A stretch of DNA of 64,000 bases from contig NZ_LDJI01000012.1 of the NCBI RefSeq assembly GCF_001431415.1, forward strand, positions 62,001 to 126,000. Direction: 5' to 3'. Under the pieces are notes generated by a model, which was not told the DNA's origin, searched no databases, and saw only the letters and a program-made list of their open reading frames with translations. Positions within the stretch are counted from its first letter, which is position 1, and the number at the start of each line of letters is the position of its first letter. The DNA is from Stenotrophomonas humi. GTDB lineage: Bacteria > Pseudomonadota > Gammaproteobacteria > Xanthomonadales > Xanthomonadaceae. Both the position numbers and the translations under genes were made by a program. Below, in pieces: positions 27,852-36,950 of the stretch.

Positions 27852-28448
27852 ATGCCCGTACTGCACGCCCTGCTGCTTGATTTCGACGGCCTGCTCGCCG
27901 ATTACGACCATCGCCGCTTCCTGTTGCAGCTGGCCGATGCGGCCGGCTGCGACACCATGCAGCTGGATACCGCCCTGCGCACCGAACACATCGAACTGGC
28001 CCATGCGCGCGGCGAGCTCGATGGCACACAGCTGCTGCAGGCGTTGAACAGCCGGCTCGGCGTCAGCTTGCAGGCAAGCGACTGGCAGCGCGCGCGACTG
28101 ACCGCAACCTCGGTGCGACGGGACTGCATCGGCATACTCGACCAGCTCCGCACCGATGTCTGCCTCGCCGTGCTGACCAACAACGGCTTGCTGACGCTGC
28201 CGGTACTCCAGCAACTGCTACCGGGCCGCACGGTGCTGTGCAGCGCCATGCTGGGTGTACGCAAACCCGACCCGGCCGCCTATCACGCTGCCTGCAGCGC
28301 ATTGCAGTGCGATCCGGCACGCACGCTGTTCGTCGATCACCTGTTCCGCAATGTGCAGGGCGCGCGTGCCGCCGGCCTGCAATCGGATACCGCGTATCAC
28401 GCGCAGTCGTTGCGGCGCCTGTTGCGTCGCCAGCACCTGCTGCGCTGA
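27852..28448 (+). CDS. HAD superfamily hydrolase
   Basis: A 198-residue phosphatase-like protein. Motif I is LLDFDGLLADYD (nucleophile Asp 10, acid Asp 12), motif II LAVLTNNG, motif III Lys in GVRKPDPAAY, motif IV FVDH with only one of the two usual acidic residues. A helical cap lies between motifs I and II. The substrate is unknown. ATG at 27852 places DFDG correctly; an upstream open frame to 27777 has no homology. Confidence 0.85.
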   Translation: MPVLHALLLDFDGLLADYDHRRFLLQLADAAGCDTMQLDTALRTEHIELAHARGELDGTQLLQALNSRLGVSLQASDWQRARLTATSVRRDCIGILDQLRTDVCLAVLTNNGLLTLPVLQQLLPGRTVLCSAMLGVRKPDPAAYHAACSALQCDPARTLFVDHLFRNVQGARAAGLQSDTAYHAQSLRRLLRRQHLLR

Positions 28449-28523
28449 CGCAGGCGTTCGCGGCGATTGAAGTTCATTTGATCTCCGCTGGCGACACTGG
28501 GCTCCCGTTCCCCGGAGCCCGCC

Positions 28524-29651
28524 ATGAATCCCCTGTCACGTGTACTTCTCACTGCCAGCGTCTGCCTGCTGGCAACATCCGCCACCCCGTTGCTGGCCGC
28601 ACCCTCAACCGACAAGGTGCTGATCGTGGTCAGCGGCGAAGGCAAGGACGCCGGCAAGCAACGCCCTGGCTATGAATTCGATGAACTGTCGCAGGCCTGG
28701 GGGGTGTTCAAGGCCAACGGCCTGGAAGTCGAGATTGCCAGCCCCAAGGGTGGCCCGGTCGAAGCGGACAAGTACAACCCGGCCGAGCCCTTCAACGCGG
28801 CCCTGCTGGCCGACAAGGAAGCCATGCGCAAGCTTGCCGACACCCAGGCAACCAGCACGCTGGAAGCCGATGACTACGCGGCGATTTACGTGGTCGGAGG
28901 CAAGGGCGCGATGTTCGACCTGCCCCGCGATGCCAGCCTGCGGCAGTTGGCAGGCCGCATCTGGGACAACGGCGGCATCGTGGCCGCGGTCTGCCACGGG
29001 CCGGCGGCGTTGGTGGATGTGCGCCTGGCCGATGGCAGCCTGCTGGTGAACGGACGCAAGCTCACCGGCTTCAGCAATGAGGAAGAAGCCCTGTTCGGCA
29101 AGAAATGGGCAGCGGAGTTTCCGTGGCTGCTGGAAGACACGATGCGCCAACGGGGCGCGCAATGGTCCGAAGCGCCATTGATGATGCCCAAGCTGGTGGT
29201 TGATGGCCGCTTGATCACCGGCCAGAACCCCTATTCAACCTATGCCGTCGCCGAGGCCATCGTGCGGGCCACCGGCCGTACGCCCGTAGCGCGCAAGCCA
29301 TCGCGCGACGAGCTGAGCATTGCGCTGGTTGAACGCCTGCTGGCGGGCGATGCGCAGGGCCCGCGTGATGCACTGGCCACCGAACCTGGCCGCTACCACA
29401 TCGATCTGATCGGCATCCTTGGCTACTACCAGGCGCAGGCCGCCACCGACGATGCCGCGCTGGAGCAGGCATTGCAGGTGATGGACCTTGCCCTGCCACA
29501 CATGCACGAGCCACAGCTGAAACTGGCCGCGGCCGAAGCACACCTCAAGCTCAAGCGCCCGCAGCAGGCACGGGCGCTGGTACTGAAGGCACTGGAAACA
29601 GATCCCAAGCTGGAACAGGCTCAAGCCCTACTGCAACGGATTGATGGCTGA
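28524..29651 (+). CDS. Exported DJ-1/PfpI family protein with C-terminal TPR-like region
   Basis: A 375-residue protein with a signal peptide (cleavage near residue 26, LLAA-PS). The DJ-1/PfpI domain spans about 30-250, with the nucleophile elbow AAVCHGP (Cys157, His158) and an acidic partner in GYEFDELSQAW. That pattern fits Hsp31/YajL-like proteins (glyoxalase or deglycase activities have been reported for the family). The last 100 residues are helical repeats (LEQALQVMDLALPHM, AAAEAHLKLKRPQQARALVL) resembling TPRs. Export is unusual for this family. The gene starts an operon: the response regulator begins 3 bp after its stop. Confidence 0.85.
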   Translation: MNPLSRVLLTASVCLLATSATPLLAAPSTDKVLIVVSGEGKDAGKQRPGYEFDELSQAWGVFKANGLEVEIASPKGGPVEADKYNPAEPFNAALLADKEAMRKLADTQATSTLEADDYAAIYVVGGKGAMFDLPRDASLRQLAGRIWDNGGIVAAVCHGPAALVDVRLADGSLLVNGRKLTGFSNEEEALFGKKWAAEFPWLLEDTMRQRGAQWSEAPLMMPKLVVDGRLITGQNPYSTYAVAEAIVRATGRTPVARKPSRDELSIALVERLLAGDAQGPRDALATEPGRYHIDLIGILGYYQAQAATDDAALEQALQVMDLALPHMHEPQLKLAAAEAHLKLKRPQQARALVLKALETDPKLEQAQALLQRIDG

Positions 29652-29654
29652 ACC

Positions 29655-30356
29655 ATGCCCCTGCCTGCGCTGCGCATTCTGGTGATCGAGGACAACCGCC
29701 TGCTGCGTGACAACCTGCAGGCGCTGTTCGCCGCGCATGGCTTCCACAGCGAGTTCGCCGCAGACGGCCGCAGCGGCCTGCAGTCGGCGCTGGCCGCACC
29801 GCCGGACGTGCTGGTGCTGGACCTGGGCTTGCCCGGCATGGATGGCCTGCAGGTATGCCAGCAGCTGCGTGCCGATGCCGACCGCCACATCCCGATCCTG
29901 ATGCTGACCGCGCGTGATGCGCTGGATGACCGTCTGCGCGGCTTCCGCAGCGGTGCCGATGACTACCTGGTCAAACCTTTCGCCGGCGAAGAACTGGTTG
30001 CGCGCTGCATCGCCCTGTCGCAGCGCCACCGTGCCGGGCAGACACACGTGCTGCGCATCGGCAGCCTGCATATCGACCGGCGCAGCCACAGCGTTCATCG
30101 CGACGGACAACTGCTGGAGTTGCACCAGACCAGCCACGACATCCTGCTCGCGCTGGCCGAGGCCTGGCCGCGCACGCTCACCCGCAGTGAGCTGGTGCAG
30201 CGGTTGTGGGGCGATGCTCCGCCCGACTCTGATCCGCTGCGCACCCACCTTTACCTGCTGCGACAGGCCTTGGACAAACCCTTCGCCACGCAGATGCTCA
30301 AGACCGTGCATGGCGTCGGCTTCCGGCTTGAATCCGACGAGGCACCTACTTCATGA
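29655..30356 (+). CDS. OmpR-family response regulator
   Basis: A 233-residue regulator. The receiver domain has the acidic pair in VIEDNRLLRD, the phosphoacceptor Asp in VLVLDLGLPGMDG (about 56), Thr in MLTARDA and Lys in DYLVKPF. A winged-helix DNA-binding domain follows (LTRSELVQRLW, THLYLLRQALD, TVHGVGFRLE). Its stop overlaps the histidine kinase start by 4 bp, so the pair is matched. Targets are unknown; autoregulation of this operon is plausible. Confidence 0.95.
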   Translation: MPLPALRILVIEDNRLLRDNLQALFAAHGFHSEFAADGRSGLQSALAAPPDVLVLDLGLPGMDGLQVCQQLRADADRHIPILMLTARDALDDRLRGFRSGADDYLVKPFAGEELVARCIALSQRHRAGQTHVLRIGSLHIDRRSHSVHRDGQLLELHQTSHDILLALAEAWPRTLTRSELVQRLWGDAPPDSDPLRTHLYLLRQALDKPFATQMLKTVHGVGFRLESDEAPTS

Positions 30357-31642
30357 GCCACACCAGCACGCCACCACGAAGGCATCTGCGCAACCGGCTG
30401 ATGCTCGCCTTCGCCGGCTTCACGCTGGTGGTGGCTGCCCTGTTCGGCCTGTACGTGGCCGTGTTCGCTTACGCGGTGGAGGACATGTTCTTCAACGGCC
30501 TGCTGGACCGTGAAGCCGGCGAGCAGATCGAACAGCATGCACGCACCGGCCAATGGAAGGCACCGCGTGAATCGTGGATGCAGGTGATCGCGTCGCCCGA
30601 CCAGCTTCCCGACGGCATCGCCGGCACACTGGCTGCCGAACCACGCCGCACCGAGTTTCCCGGAGCCGACGGTCGCCACTACCACTTAAAACGCCTGCAG
30701 CCCGCAGACGCCGGCAAGCCTGCCTGGCTGCTCGCCGAAGTCAGCCAGCTGCTGGTGGTGCGACCCCAGCGCGCGGCGCTGTTGCAGCTGTTGGCGTGGA
30801 CGGGCGTGGCGGTGATCAGCCTCGCGCTGCTGCTGGGCTGGTGGTTGGCCCGGCGTACCACCGCACCGCTTTCGAAGCTGGCACAGCGGGTGGACCAAAC
30901 CGATCCGCAGCACATGCCGGACACCTTCGCAGCGGATTTCCCAAATGATGAAGTCGGCTTGCTGGCAGAACGCCTGCAGGCGCTGATCGCCCGTATCCGC
31001 GCGTTCGTCAGCCGCGAACGCGAATTCACCCGCGACGCCAGCCATGAGCTGCGCACGCCACTGACCGTGATACGCAGCACCACCGAGCGACTCGCACGTG
31101 AGCCGGGGCTTTCGGCCAGTACCCGACAGGGCCTGGCCCATATCCAGCAATCGACCCTGCAGCTTGAGCAGACGGTGACCATGCTGCTGACGCTCGCGCG
31201 CGAACAGGCATTGCCTGCTGATGGCCAGCCCCTGCGCGTCCTGCCGATGCTGGAGCGGGTTGTCATCGAGCAATCACCGCTGCTCGATGGCAAGGACATC
31301 CATCTCGATCTCGACGTTCCCACACAGACCACCAGCACGCTGCCCGCAGCGGTGCTGCAGGTACTGTTGGCCAACCTCATCGGCAATGCGTTCGCCCACA
31401 CCGATGCGGGACAGATCCGCGTGACCGTCGAAGCGCAGCGGTTGTGCATTTCCAACCCCGGCACGGCGATCAGCAACGACGCGTTGCGCCCCTTCGTCAA
31501 GGACGAAGCCAGCAGCGGTTTCGGTCTGGGCCTGGCCATCGTGCGTCGCCTGTGCGACCACCACGGCATCGACCTGGTCATCGACAACACCGGACAACTG
31601 ACGACGGTCAGCTTCGCGCTTGCCACAGAGCCTGCGCCATGA
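30353..31642 (+). CDS. Sensor histidine kinase
   Basis: A 429-residue inner-membrane kinase. Two transmembrane segments (about 17-40 and 142-164) enclose a periplasmic sensor domain of about 100 residues. A HAMP-like linker (WWLARRTTAPLSKLAQRVDQ) precedes the H-box (FTRDASHELRTPLTVI, phospho-His about 231). The N-box is NLIGNAFAHT and the G-box GFGLGLAIVRRL, so it should be active. It overlaps both neighbours by 4 bp. Signal unknown; the secreted DJ-1 protein and serine hydrolase in the same operon hint at cell-envelope damage or peptides. Confidence 0.95.
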   Translation: MSHTSTPPRRHLRNRLMLAFAGFTLVVAALFGLYVAVFAYAVEDMFFNGLLDREAGEQIEQHARTGQWKAPRESWMQVIASPDQLPDGIAGTLAAEPRRTEFPGADGRHYHLKRLQPADAGKPAWLLAEVSQLLVVRPQRAALLQLLAWTGVAVISLALLLGWWLARRTTAPLSKLAQRVDQTDPQHMPDTFAADFPNDEVGLLAERLQALIARIRAFVSREREFTRDASHELRTPLTVIRSTTERLAREPGLSASTRQGLAHIQQSTLQLEQTVTMLLTLAREQALPADGQPLRVLPMLERVVIEQSPLLDGKDIHLDLDVPTQTTSTLPAAVLQVLLANLIGNAFAHTDAGQIRVTVEAQRLCISNPGTAISNDALRPFVKDEASSGFGLGLAIVRRLCDHHGIDLVIDNTGQLTTVSFALATEPAP

Positions 31643-33483
31643 CGATGAAATGGCCACGCCTGCTGGCCGGGTTTCTGCTGTGGACTGCAGTGGCCACAAC
31701 AACTTCCGGGGCCACAATTGAAGGCACATCACTACAGGCCGACATGCAGCAGCTGCTGCGCGAGGAAGGATGGGAAGGCGCCGTCTGGTCGACCGTGGCG
31801 GCCGATGGCAGCGTCATCAGCGGCGCTGCCGGCGTCAGCGACGCCCGCACCCGCGCGCCGATGCTGGCCTCCAGCCGTGTGCATGTCGGCTCGGTCACCA
31901 AGACGGTGCTGGCCGTTGGTGTGCTGCGTCTGGTCAGCAGCGGCCGGCTGTCGCTGGATGCGCCGGTGAGCGAGGTCTTACCTTCCCTCCGCTTCGACAA
32001 TCCCTGGGAAACCACTCATCCGGTGCGTGTGCGCCACCTGCTGGAGCACACTGCCGGGTTGGAGAACCTGAAGCTGTCGCAGTTCTTCAGCCTTCAAGCC
32101 ACGACGGATACGCCGTTGGCCACGGGCTCGGGAACCGACAAGGGTGTTCTGTCGGTGCTGAGCCGGCCAGGCAGCCGCTTCAGTTACTCCAATGTCGGTT
32201 ACACGCTGCTCGGGCAGGTGATCGAAGCGGTTGCCGCTGAGCGTTACGAAACCTGGATGGACCGCGAAGTGCTCGCGCCCCTGGCCATGCACGACAGCAC
32301 CTTCGCGTTCACCGCGCAGTCCGGGCCGTCCGCGGACGCGCGGCTGGCGATGGGCCACTTCGAACAGGCCCACCCCGCACCGGCCGTACCCACTTACCTG
32401 CGCCCTGCCGCCCAGCTGACCACCACCGCAGCGGATATGGCGCGCTTTGCCGTGTTTCTGCTCGGCGATGGGACCGTGCATGCGCAGCCATTCATCAGCC
32501 CCGAGCTGATGGCAGCGATCACCCGGCCGGGTGATACCGAAGCGGCGCGCGCGGGGCTGCCGCTGGGGCATGGATTGGTGCTGGTCGGCCGTGACCGGCA
32601 CGGCGTGGTCGGCGCCTGCCATCCGGGCAACACGGTCGGCTTCTGGGCAATGCTCTGTGTGTTTCCTCAACACCGCGGTGCGTTCTTCGTTGCGACCAAC
32701 ACCGACAACGAAGACGCCGACAACGAACGCCTCAATCGTCGTCTGGCCGATGCCTTGGCGCTGCCGAAGGCCGCACCAACGAGTGCTTCGAAGCCAGGGG
32801 AGCACTCGCTTTCCGATTGGTCTGGTTTCTACGTGCGCGCACCGGCACCCATGCCCGCAATCGCACCCTTGCAGGCGCTGACCGATTTCATTCGTGTGGA
32901 TGAAGTCGGCAACACGTTGCGTCTACGCACTTTGTCTAAGGATGCGCAGTTGCTCCAACCGATGGGCGGCAACCTGTTTCGCGCAGACGGCCGCACCCTG
33001 CCCTCGCATGCATTGCTGATCGGTGATGACGGCAAGCGCGTGCTGAGCGATGGATTGCGCAGCCATGTCCGCGTTCCGAAATGGCAGATCGCTTTGCCGG
33101 CGCTGCTGCTGGCGATCGCCTGCGCCGCGCTTGTCATCCTGCTGGTACTGGGGTTTGCACTCGCACTTCGACGCCGGCTGCATTGGCGGCACCCCGCGTT
33201 CGCGCCATTGCTGGCCTGCACGGCGCTGTTGTTGCCGTGGCCGTTCTTCCTTCAACAGTCGTTGCTGCAGCTTGGCGACAGGACCGTGGCCAGCTCCCTG
33301 CTCGCGCTGCTGACCTTGGCCCTCCCGGTGGCGTTGCTCGCTGGTGTTGCGTTGGGGACGCGCCAATGGCGCGAAGGGAGTCGCAGCTTGCGGGCCGCGA
33401 CGCTGTGCATCGCCATGTCGCTGCCCGGTGTCCTGCTGCTGGTGGCGTGGGGATTGCTGCCGCTGCGGTTGTGGTCGCTGTAA
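31639..33483 (+). CDS. Serine hydrolase (beta-lactamase/penicillin-binding-protein fold) with C-terminal membrane domain
   Basis: A 614-residue protein with a signal sequence. The class C beta-lactamase-type domain has SxxK as SVTK (Ser85, Lys88) and YxN as YSN (183-185); the third motif may be HGLVLVG. It lacks a classic KTG. A linker region follows. The C-terminal 150 residues hold about four transmembrane helices (for instance LPALLLAIACAALVILLVLG and LLALLTLALPVALLAGVALG), so the enzyme is anchored in the inner membrane. Likely a peptidase or esterase acting in the periplasm; antibiotic hydrolysis is not implied. Start at 31639 overlaps the kinase stop. Confidence 0.9.
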   Translation: MTMKWPRLLAGFLLWTAVATTTSGATIEGTSLQADMQQLLREEGWEGAVWSTVAADGSVISGAAGVSDARTRAPMLASSRVHVGSVTKTVLAVGVLRLVSSGRLSLDAPVSEVLPSLRFDNPWETTHPVRVRHLLEHTAGLENLKLSQFFSLQATTDTPLATGSGTDKGVLSVLSRPGSRFSYSNVGYTLLGQVIEAVAAERYETWMDREVLAPLAMHDSTFAFTAQSGPSADARLAMGHFEQAHPAPAVPTYLRPAAQLTTTAADMARFAVFLLGDGTVHAQPFISPELMAAITRPGDTEAARAGLPLGHGLVLVGRDRHGVVGACHPGNTVGFWAMLCVFPQHRGAFFVATNTDNEDADNERLNRRLADALALPKAAPTSASKPGEHSLSDWSGFYVRAPAPMPAIAPLQALTDFIRVDEVGNTLRLRTLSKDAQLLQPMGGNLFRADGRTLPSHALLIGDDGKRVLSDGLRSHVRVPKWQIALPALLLAIACAALVILLVLGFALALRRRLHWRHPAFAPLLACTALLLPWPFFLQQSLLQLGDRTVASSLLALLTLALPVALLAGVALGTRQWREGSRSLRAATLCIAMSLPGVLLLVAWGLLPLRLWSL

Positions 33484-33664
33484 CGCGATCAGGAAACGGG
33501 AAACCCTCCGCTCCTCGCCTGACGGAAGAAGCCGGCAGCCCGCACATTCACTCACCGGCACGCACGCCCAACAAAATGCCCCCGACGCATCCGGAAAACC
33601 GGAGGCATATCGAGGGCGGTATTGAGCCCGGGCGCGGCGCTTGCCCGAGCTTTGACGTTCAGGA

Positions 33665-34894
33665 TTACTTGCGCGACGCCATGTACGCGGCAATCGCCTC
33701 ACGCACGCGCTTGAGGCCTTCGGCAACTTCTTCGTCGGTGATGTTCAATGCCGGCACGAAGCGCAGCACGCTGGTGCCGGCCTGCAGGATCAGCACCTGC
33801 TTCTCGGCAGCCAGGTCCAGCAGCGTGCCGATGTCGGCCACGTAATCGGGCTTGAGCACCGCACCAAGCATCAGGCCCATGCCACGCACCTGCTCGAACA
33901 CGCCGAACTCTTCGCCGATGGCTTCCAGACCAGACTTCAGCGCGGCTGACTGACGCACCACGTTGGCCTGGATCTCATCGGACGACAGCTTGCGCAATGC
34001 CACGCGCGCAACCGCAGCGGCCAGCGGGTTGCCACCGAAGGTACTGCCGTGCGCGCCCACGCCCATCACGTCGGCCACCTTCGGGCCGGCCAGCATCGCG
34101 CCGATCGGGAAGCCGCCGCCCAGCGCCTTGGCCAGGGTGACGATGTCCGGGGTCACGCCCCAGTGCCAGTGCGCGAACAACTGGCCGGTGCGGCCCATGC
34201 CGACCTGGATTTCATCCAGCACCAGCAGCGCGTCGTGCTGGTCGCACAGCTCACGGGCGCGGCGCATGAACTCGGCGCTGGCCGGCATCACACCGCCCTC
34301 GCCCTGCACAGGCTCGAACATCACCGCGGCCACGTCGCCGCCGGCCATCGCCGCCTCGAGCTGGGCCACGTCATTGAAATCGACATAACGGAAGCCACCG
34401 GGCAGCGGCTCGTAGCCTTCCTGGTACTTGGGCTGTGCGGTGGCGGTCACTGTGGCCAAGGTGCGGCCATGGAAGCTGCCGCGGAAGGTGACGATGAAAC
34501 GCTTCTCCGGGCCGCGGTCCTGCGTGCTGGCCCACTTGCGCACCAGTTTGATGGCCACTTCGTTGGCCTCGGCACCGGAATTGCACAGGAACACGCGCTT
34601 GGCGAAGCGCGAAGCATCCACCAGCTCCTGTGCCAGGTGCAGCGGCGGCTCGCTGTAGAACATGTTGCTGGTGTGCCACAGCTTCTCGGCCTGCTCGAAC
34701 AGTGCGGCCTTCAGGTCCGGATTGTTGTGGCCCAGGCTGCACACGGCGATGCCGGCAGCCAGATCGATGAACTCCCGCCCCTGCGTGTCCCACAACCGCG
34801 CACCCTGGCCTCGCTCCAGCACCAGCTGGCGCGGGCGGTATACCGGCAGGTAGTAGTTGGAAAGGGACAGCAACGGTTCGGCGACAGCAGTCAT
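33665..34894 (-). CDS. argD: Acetylornithine aminotransferase family protein
   Basis: A 409-residue class III PLP aminotransferase. The PLP lysine is K256 (TLAKALGGGFPIGAM); other marks are FLCNSGAEANEVAIKLVRK, SFHGRTLATVTAT, EPVQGEGG and LLVLDEIQVGMGRTG. ArgD converts acetylglutamate semialdehyde to acetylornithine; many ArgD enzymes also serve as succinylornithine (AstC) or DapC aminotransferases, which sequence alone does not exclude. Start at 34894. Divergent from the ion channel. Confidence 0.93.
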   Translation of the reverse strand: MTAVAEPLLSLSNYYLPVYRPRQLVLERGQGARLWDTQGREFIDLAAGIAVCSLGHNNPDLKAALFEQAEKLWHTSNMFYSEPPLHLAQELVDASRFAKRVFLCNSGAEANEVAIKLVRKWASTQDRGPEKRFIVTFRGSFHGRTLATVTATAQPKYQEGYEPLPGGFRYVDFNDVAQLEAAMAGGDVAAVMFEPVQGEGGVMPASAEFMRRARELCDQHDALLVLDEIQVGMGRTGQLFAHWHWGVTPDIVTLAKALGGGFPIGAMLAGPKVADVMGVGAHGSTFGGNPLAAAVARVALRKLSSDEIQANVVRQSAALKSGLEAIGEEFGVFEQVRGMGLMLGAVLKPDYVADIGTLLDLAAEKQVLILQAGTSVLRFVPALNITDEEVAEGLKRVREAIAAYMASRK

Positions 34895-34966
34895 GGCGTT
34901 CCGGATTCGGGTGGGAATGAAGGCCGCATTGTCCCCCATTCCACCGGCTGCGGCACAATGCCGCCC

Positions 34967-35830
34967 ATGCGACTTTTCTCTGCCCCCCAATTGAACCCGG
35001 CCAGCGAAACCGGCTGGCGCCGCCGCTGGTTCGACATCATCCACCGCACCGACACCCCGCCCTCGCGCCGCTTCGACCTGCTGCTGGTCTGGGCCATCCT
35101 CGCCAGCGTGCTGGTGGTGATGGTGGACAGCGTGCAGCGCATCCATGCGTCATGGGCCACCGGCTTCTATATCGTCGAATGGGGCTTCACCCTGCTGTTC
35201 ACCGCCGAGTACGTGCTGCGTCTGCTGGTGGTGCGGCGCCCGCTGCGCTATGCGTTCAGCGTCTGGGGCATCATCGACCTGCTGGCGATCCTGCCGTCCT
35301 ACATTTCCTTCTTCATCCCCGGCACGCAGAGCCTGCTGGTGGTGCGCGTGCTGCGCCTGCTGCGGGTGTTCCGCATCCTCAAGCTCACCCGCTACATCGA
35401 GGAAAGCGGCGAGCTGATGCAGGCGTTGTGGCGCAGCCGCCGCAAGATCCTGTTGTTCCTGTCGATGGTGGTGACCATTGCGATCATCGCCGGCGCGCTG
35501 ATGTACGTCATCGAAGGCCCGCAGTACGGCTTCAGCAACATCCCCACCAGCATGTACTGGGCCGTGGTGACGATGGCGACGGTGGGCTTCGGCGACATCG
35601 TCCCGCACACCACGCTGGGCCGCTTCATCACCTCGGCGTTGATCCTGATCGGTTACAGCATCCTGGCCGTGCCCACCGGCATCTACACCGCCGAGCTGGC
35701 CGGAAACATGCTGCGCGAACGCCGCCACGACACCCGCGGCTGCACGGTCTGTGGCCACGAAGGCCATGAAATCAAAGCGCACTACTGCAATCGTTGTGGG
35801 CATGAACTGCCCGAGCATATCGATCCCTGA
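34967..35830 (+). CDS. Voltage-gated-type potassium channel with C-terminal zinc ribbon
   Basis: A 287-residue inner-membrane protein with six transmembrane segments. S4 has regularly spaced basic residues (VVRVLRLLRVFRILKLTR, about 126-142). The pore filter is TVGFGD (205-210), typical of K+ selectivity. After S6 a short cytosolic tail holds two Cys pairs (CTVCG at 259-262 and CNRCG at 274-277), a small zinc-ribbon-like unit instead of an RCK/TrkA domain. ATG at 34967 is used; 34958 adds three residues. Confidence 0.92.
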   Translation: MRLFSAPQLNPASETGWRRRWFDIIHRTDTPPSRRFDLLLVWAILASVLVVMVDSVQRIHASWATGFYIVEWGFTLLFTAEYVLRLLVVRRPLRYAFSVWGIIDLLAILPSYISFFIPGTQSLLVVRVLRLLRVFRILKLTRYIEESGELMQALWRSRRKILLFLSMVVTIAIIAGALMYVIEGPQYGFSNIPTSMYWAVVTMATVGFGDIVPHTTLGRFITSALILIGYSILAVPTGIYTAELAGNMLRERRHDTRGCTVCGHEGHEIKAHYCNRCGHELPEHIDP

Positions 35831-35844
35831 TCGGTAGCCGCAGA

Positions 35845-35864
35845 AACGGCTTCAGCCGCGAAAC
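35845..35864 (+). repeat. Short dispersed palindrome
   Basis: ACGGCTTCAGCCGCGAAACC, the AGCGGC/GCCGCGAA family again, here 15 bp after the channel stop. Confidence 0.5.
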
Positions 35865-35876
35865 CGACGATATCCA

Positions 35877-35922
35877 CGATGCCGACCACCTCCGCTATCG
35901 CAGGCGGATGTGGTCGACATCG
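35877..35922. repeat. Large imperfect hairpin between convergent genes
   Basis: Two 19-base arms (CGATGCCGACCACCTCCGC and GCGGATGTGGTCGACATCG) pair at 17 positions around an 8-base loop. No T-run on either side. It may block transcription from the channel gene and the SDR gene running toward each other, or be another repeat family member. Confidence 0.6.
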
Positions 35923-35990
35923 TCTTGGTCGGAAGTGTTTCTCGCTCCGCGGCTGGAACTGCGCCTGCGAGCCACTCCTGCCGCGCGGTT

Positions 35991-36809
35991 TCAGTCCAGG
36001 AACAGGTCCGGCAACAGCGGCCGCGAGGGGTCCATCGCGTAACCGCTCAGATCGGTGATGCCGGCCTGTGCCAGTACTTCGTCATCGATCAGGAACTGGC
36101 CGCTGAAGCCGGCAGCCGGGCGCGTCAGCACCGCGTGCGCGGCATCCGCCATGATTTCCGGACGACGACAACCGGCCACATCAACGCCGGGAATCATGTT
36201 GATCGCATCGGTAGCGATCACCGTACGCGGCCACAGCGCATTGACCGCCACACCCTGCGGCCCGAATTCCGCCGCCAGCCCCAACGTGACAAAGCTCATG
36301 CCCATCTTGGCCAGCGTGTAACCGGTATGCGGCGCCCACCATTTCGGATCCAGGCTCGGCGGTGGCGCCAGCGTCAGGATGTGCGGATTGGGGGCCTGCA
36401 GCAGATACGGCAGGCACGCCTGCGCGCACAGGAAACTGCCACGTGAGTTGACCTGCTGCATCAGGTCGAAGCGCTTCATCGGCGTGTCCAGCGCACCGCG
36501 CAACCAGATCGCCGAAGCATTGTTGACCAGGATGTCGATGCCACCGAACGTATCCACGGCGGCGGCCACGGCGGCATTGACCTGGTCTTCCTCACGGATG
36601 TCGCACTTCAGCGCCAAGCCCTGGCCACCGGCCGCATTCACCGCTTCGGCAGCACTGTGGATGGTGCCCGGCAACTTGGGGTTGGGCACCGACGACTTGG
36701 CCGCGATGGCCACATTGGCACCATCGCGCGCGGCGCGCAGCGCAATGGCCAAACCGATGCCACGGGAGGCACCGGTGATGAAAAGGGTCTTGCCCTGCAA
36801 GCTGCTCAT
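35991..36809 (-). CDS. Short-chain dehydrogenase/reductase (HSDL2-like)
   Basis: A 272-residue SDR. The NAD(P) motif is TGASRGIG (12-19), followed by ILVNNASAIW (NNA motif) and the catalytic YTLAK (Tyr and Lys). The segment LAPPPSLDPKWW and the WPRTVIATDA loop resemble the subgroup related to hydroxysteroid dehydrogenase-like protein 2, often linked to fatty acid or acyl-CoA metabolism. The substrate is unknown. Start at 36809. Confidence 0.92.
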   Translation of the reverse strand: MSSLQGKTLFITGASRGIGLAIALRAARDGANVAIAAKSSVPNPKLPGTIHSAAEAVNAAGGQGLALKCDIREEDQVNAAVAAAVDTFGGIDILVNNASAIWLRGALDTPMKRFDLMQQVNSRGSFLCAQACLPYLLQAPNPHILTLAPPPSLDPKWWAPHTGYTLAKMGMSFVTLGLAAEFGPQGVAVNALWPRTVIATDAINMIPGVDVAGCRRPEIMADAAHAVLTRPAAGFSGQFLIDDEVLAQAGITDLSGYAMDPSRPLLPDLFLD

Positions 36810-36950
36810 GCCTACTCCGACCACATGGATATCAATCCGCATTATGCCGATGCCGGCGGGTTTTGGCGGTCGGCGGCAATATCCGGCCCGCGACATTTTC
36901 TGTTCATGCGACATGCCGATACTGGGGGCGCTCTTTTTCAGGATCCTGCA

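Noticed and set aside
33573-33610. Possible argD terminator hairpin
   Set aside because: Only a short imperfect stem (GCATCCGG with CCGGAGGC) could be drawn and the T tail is weak.
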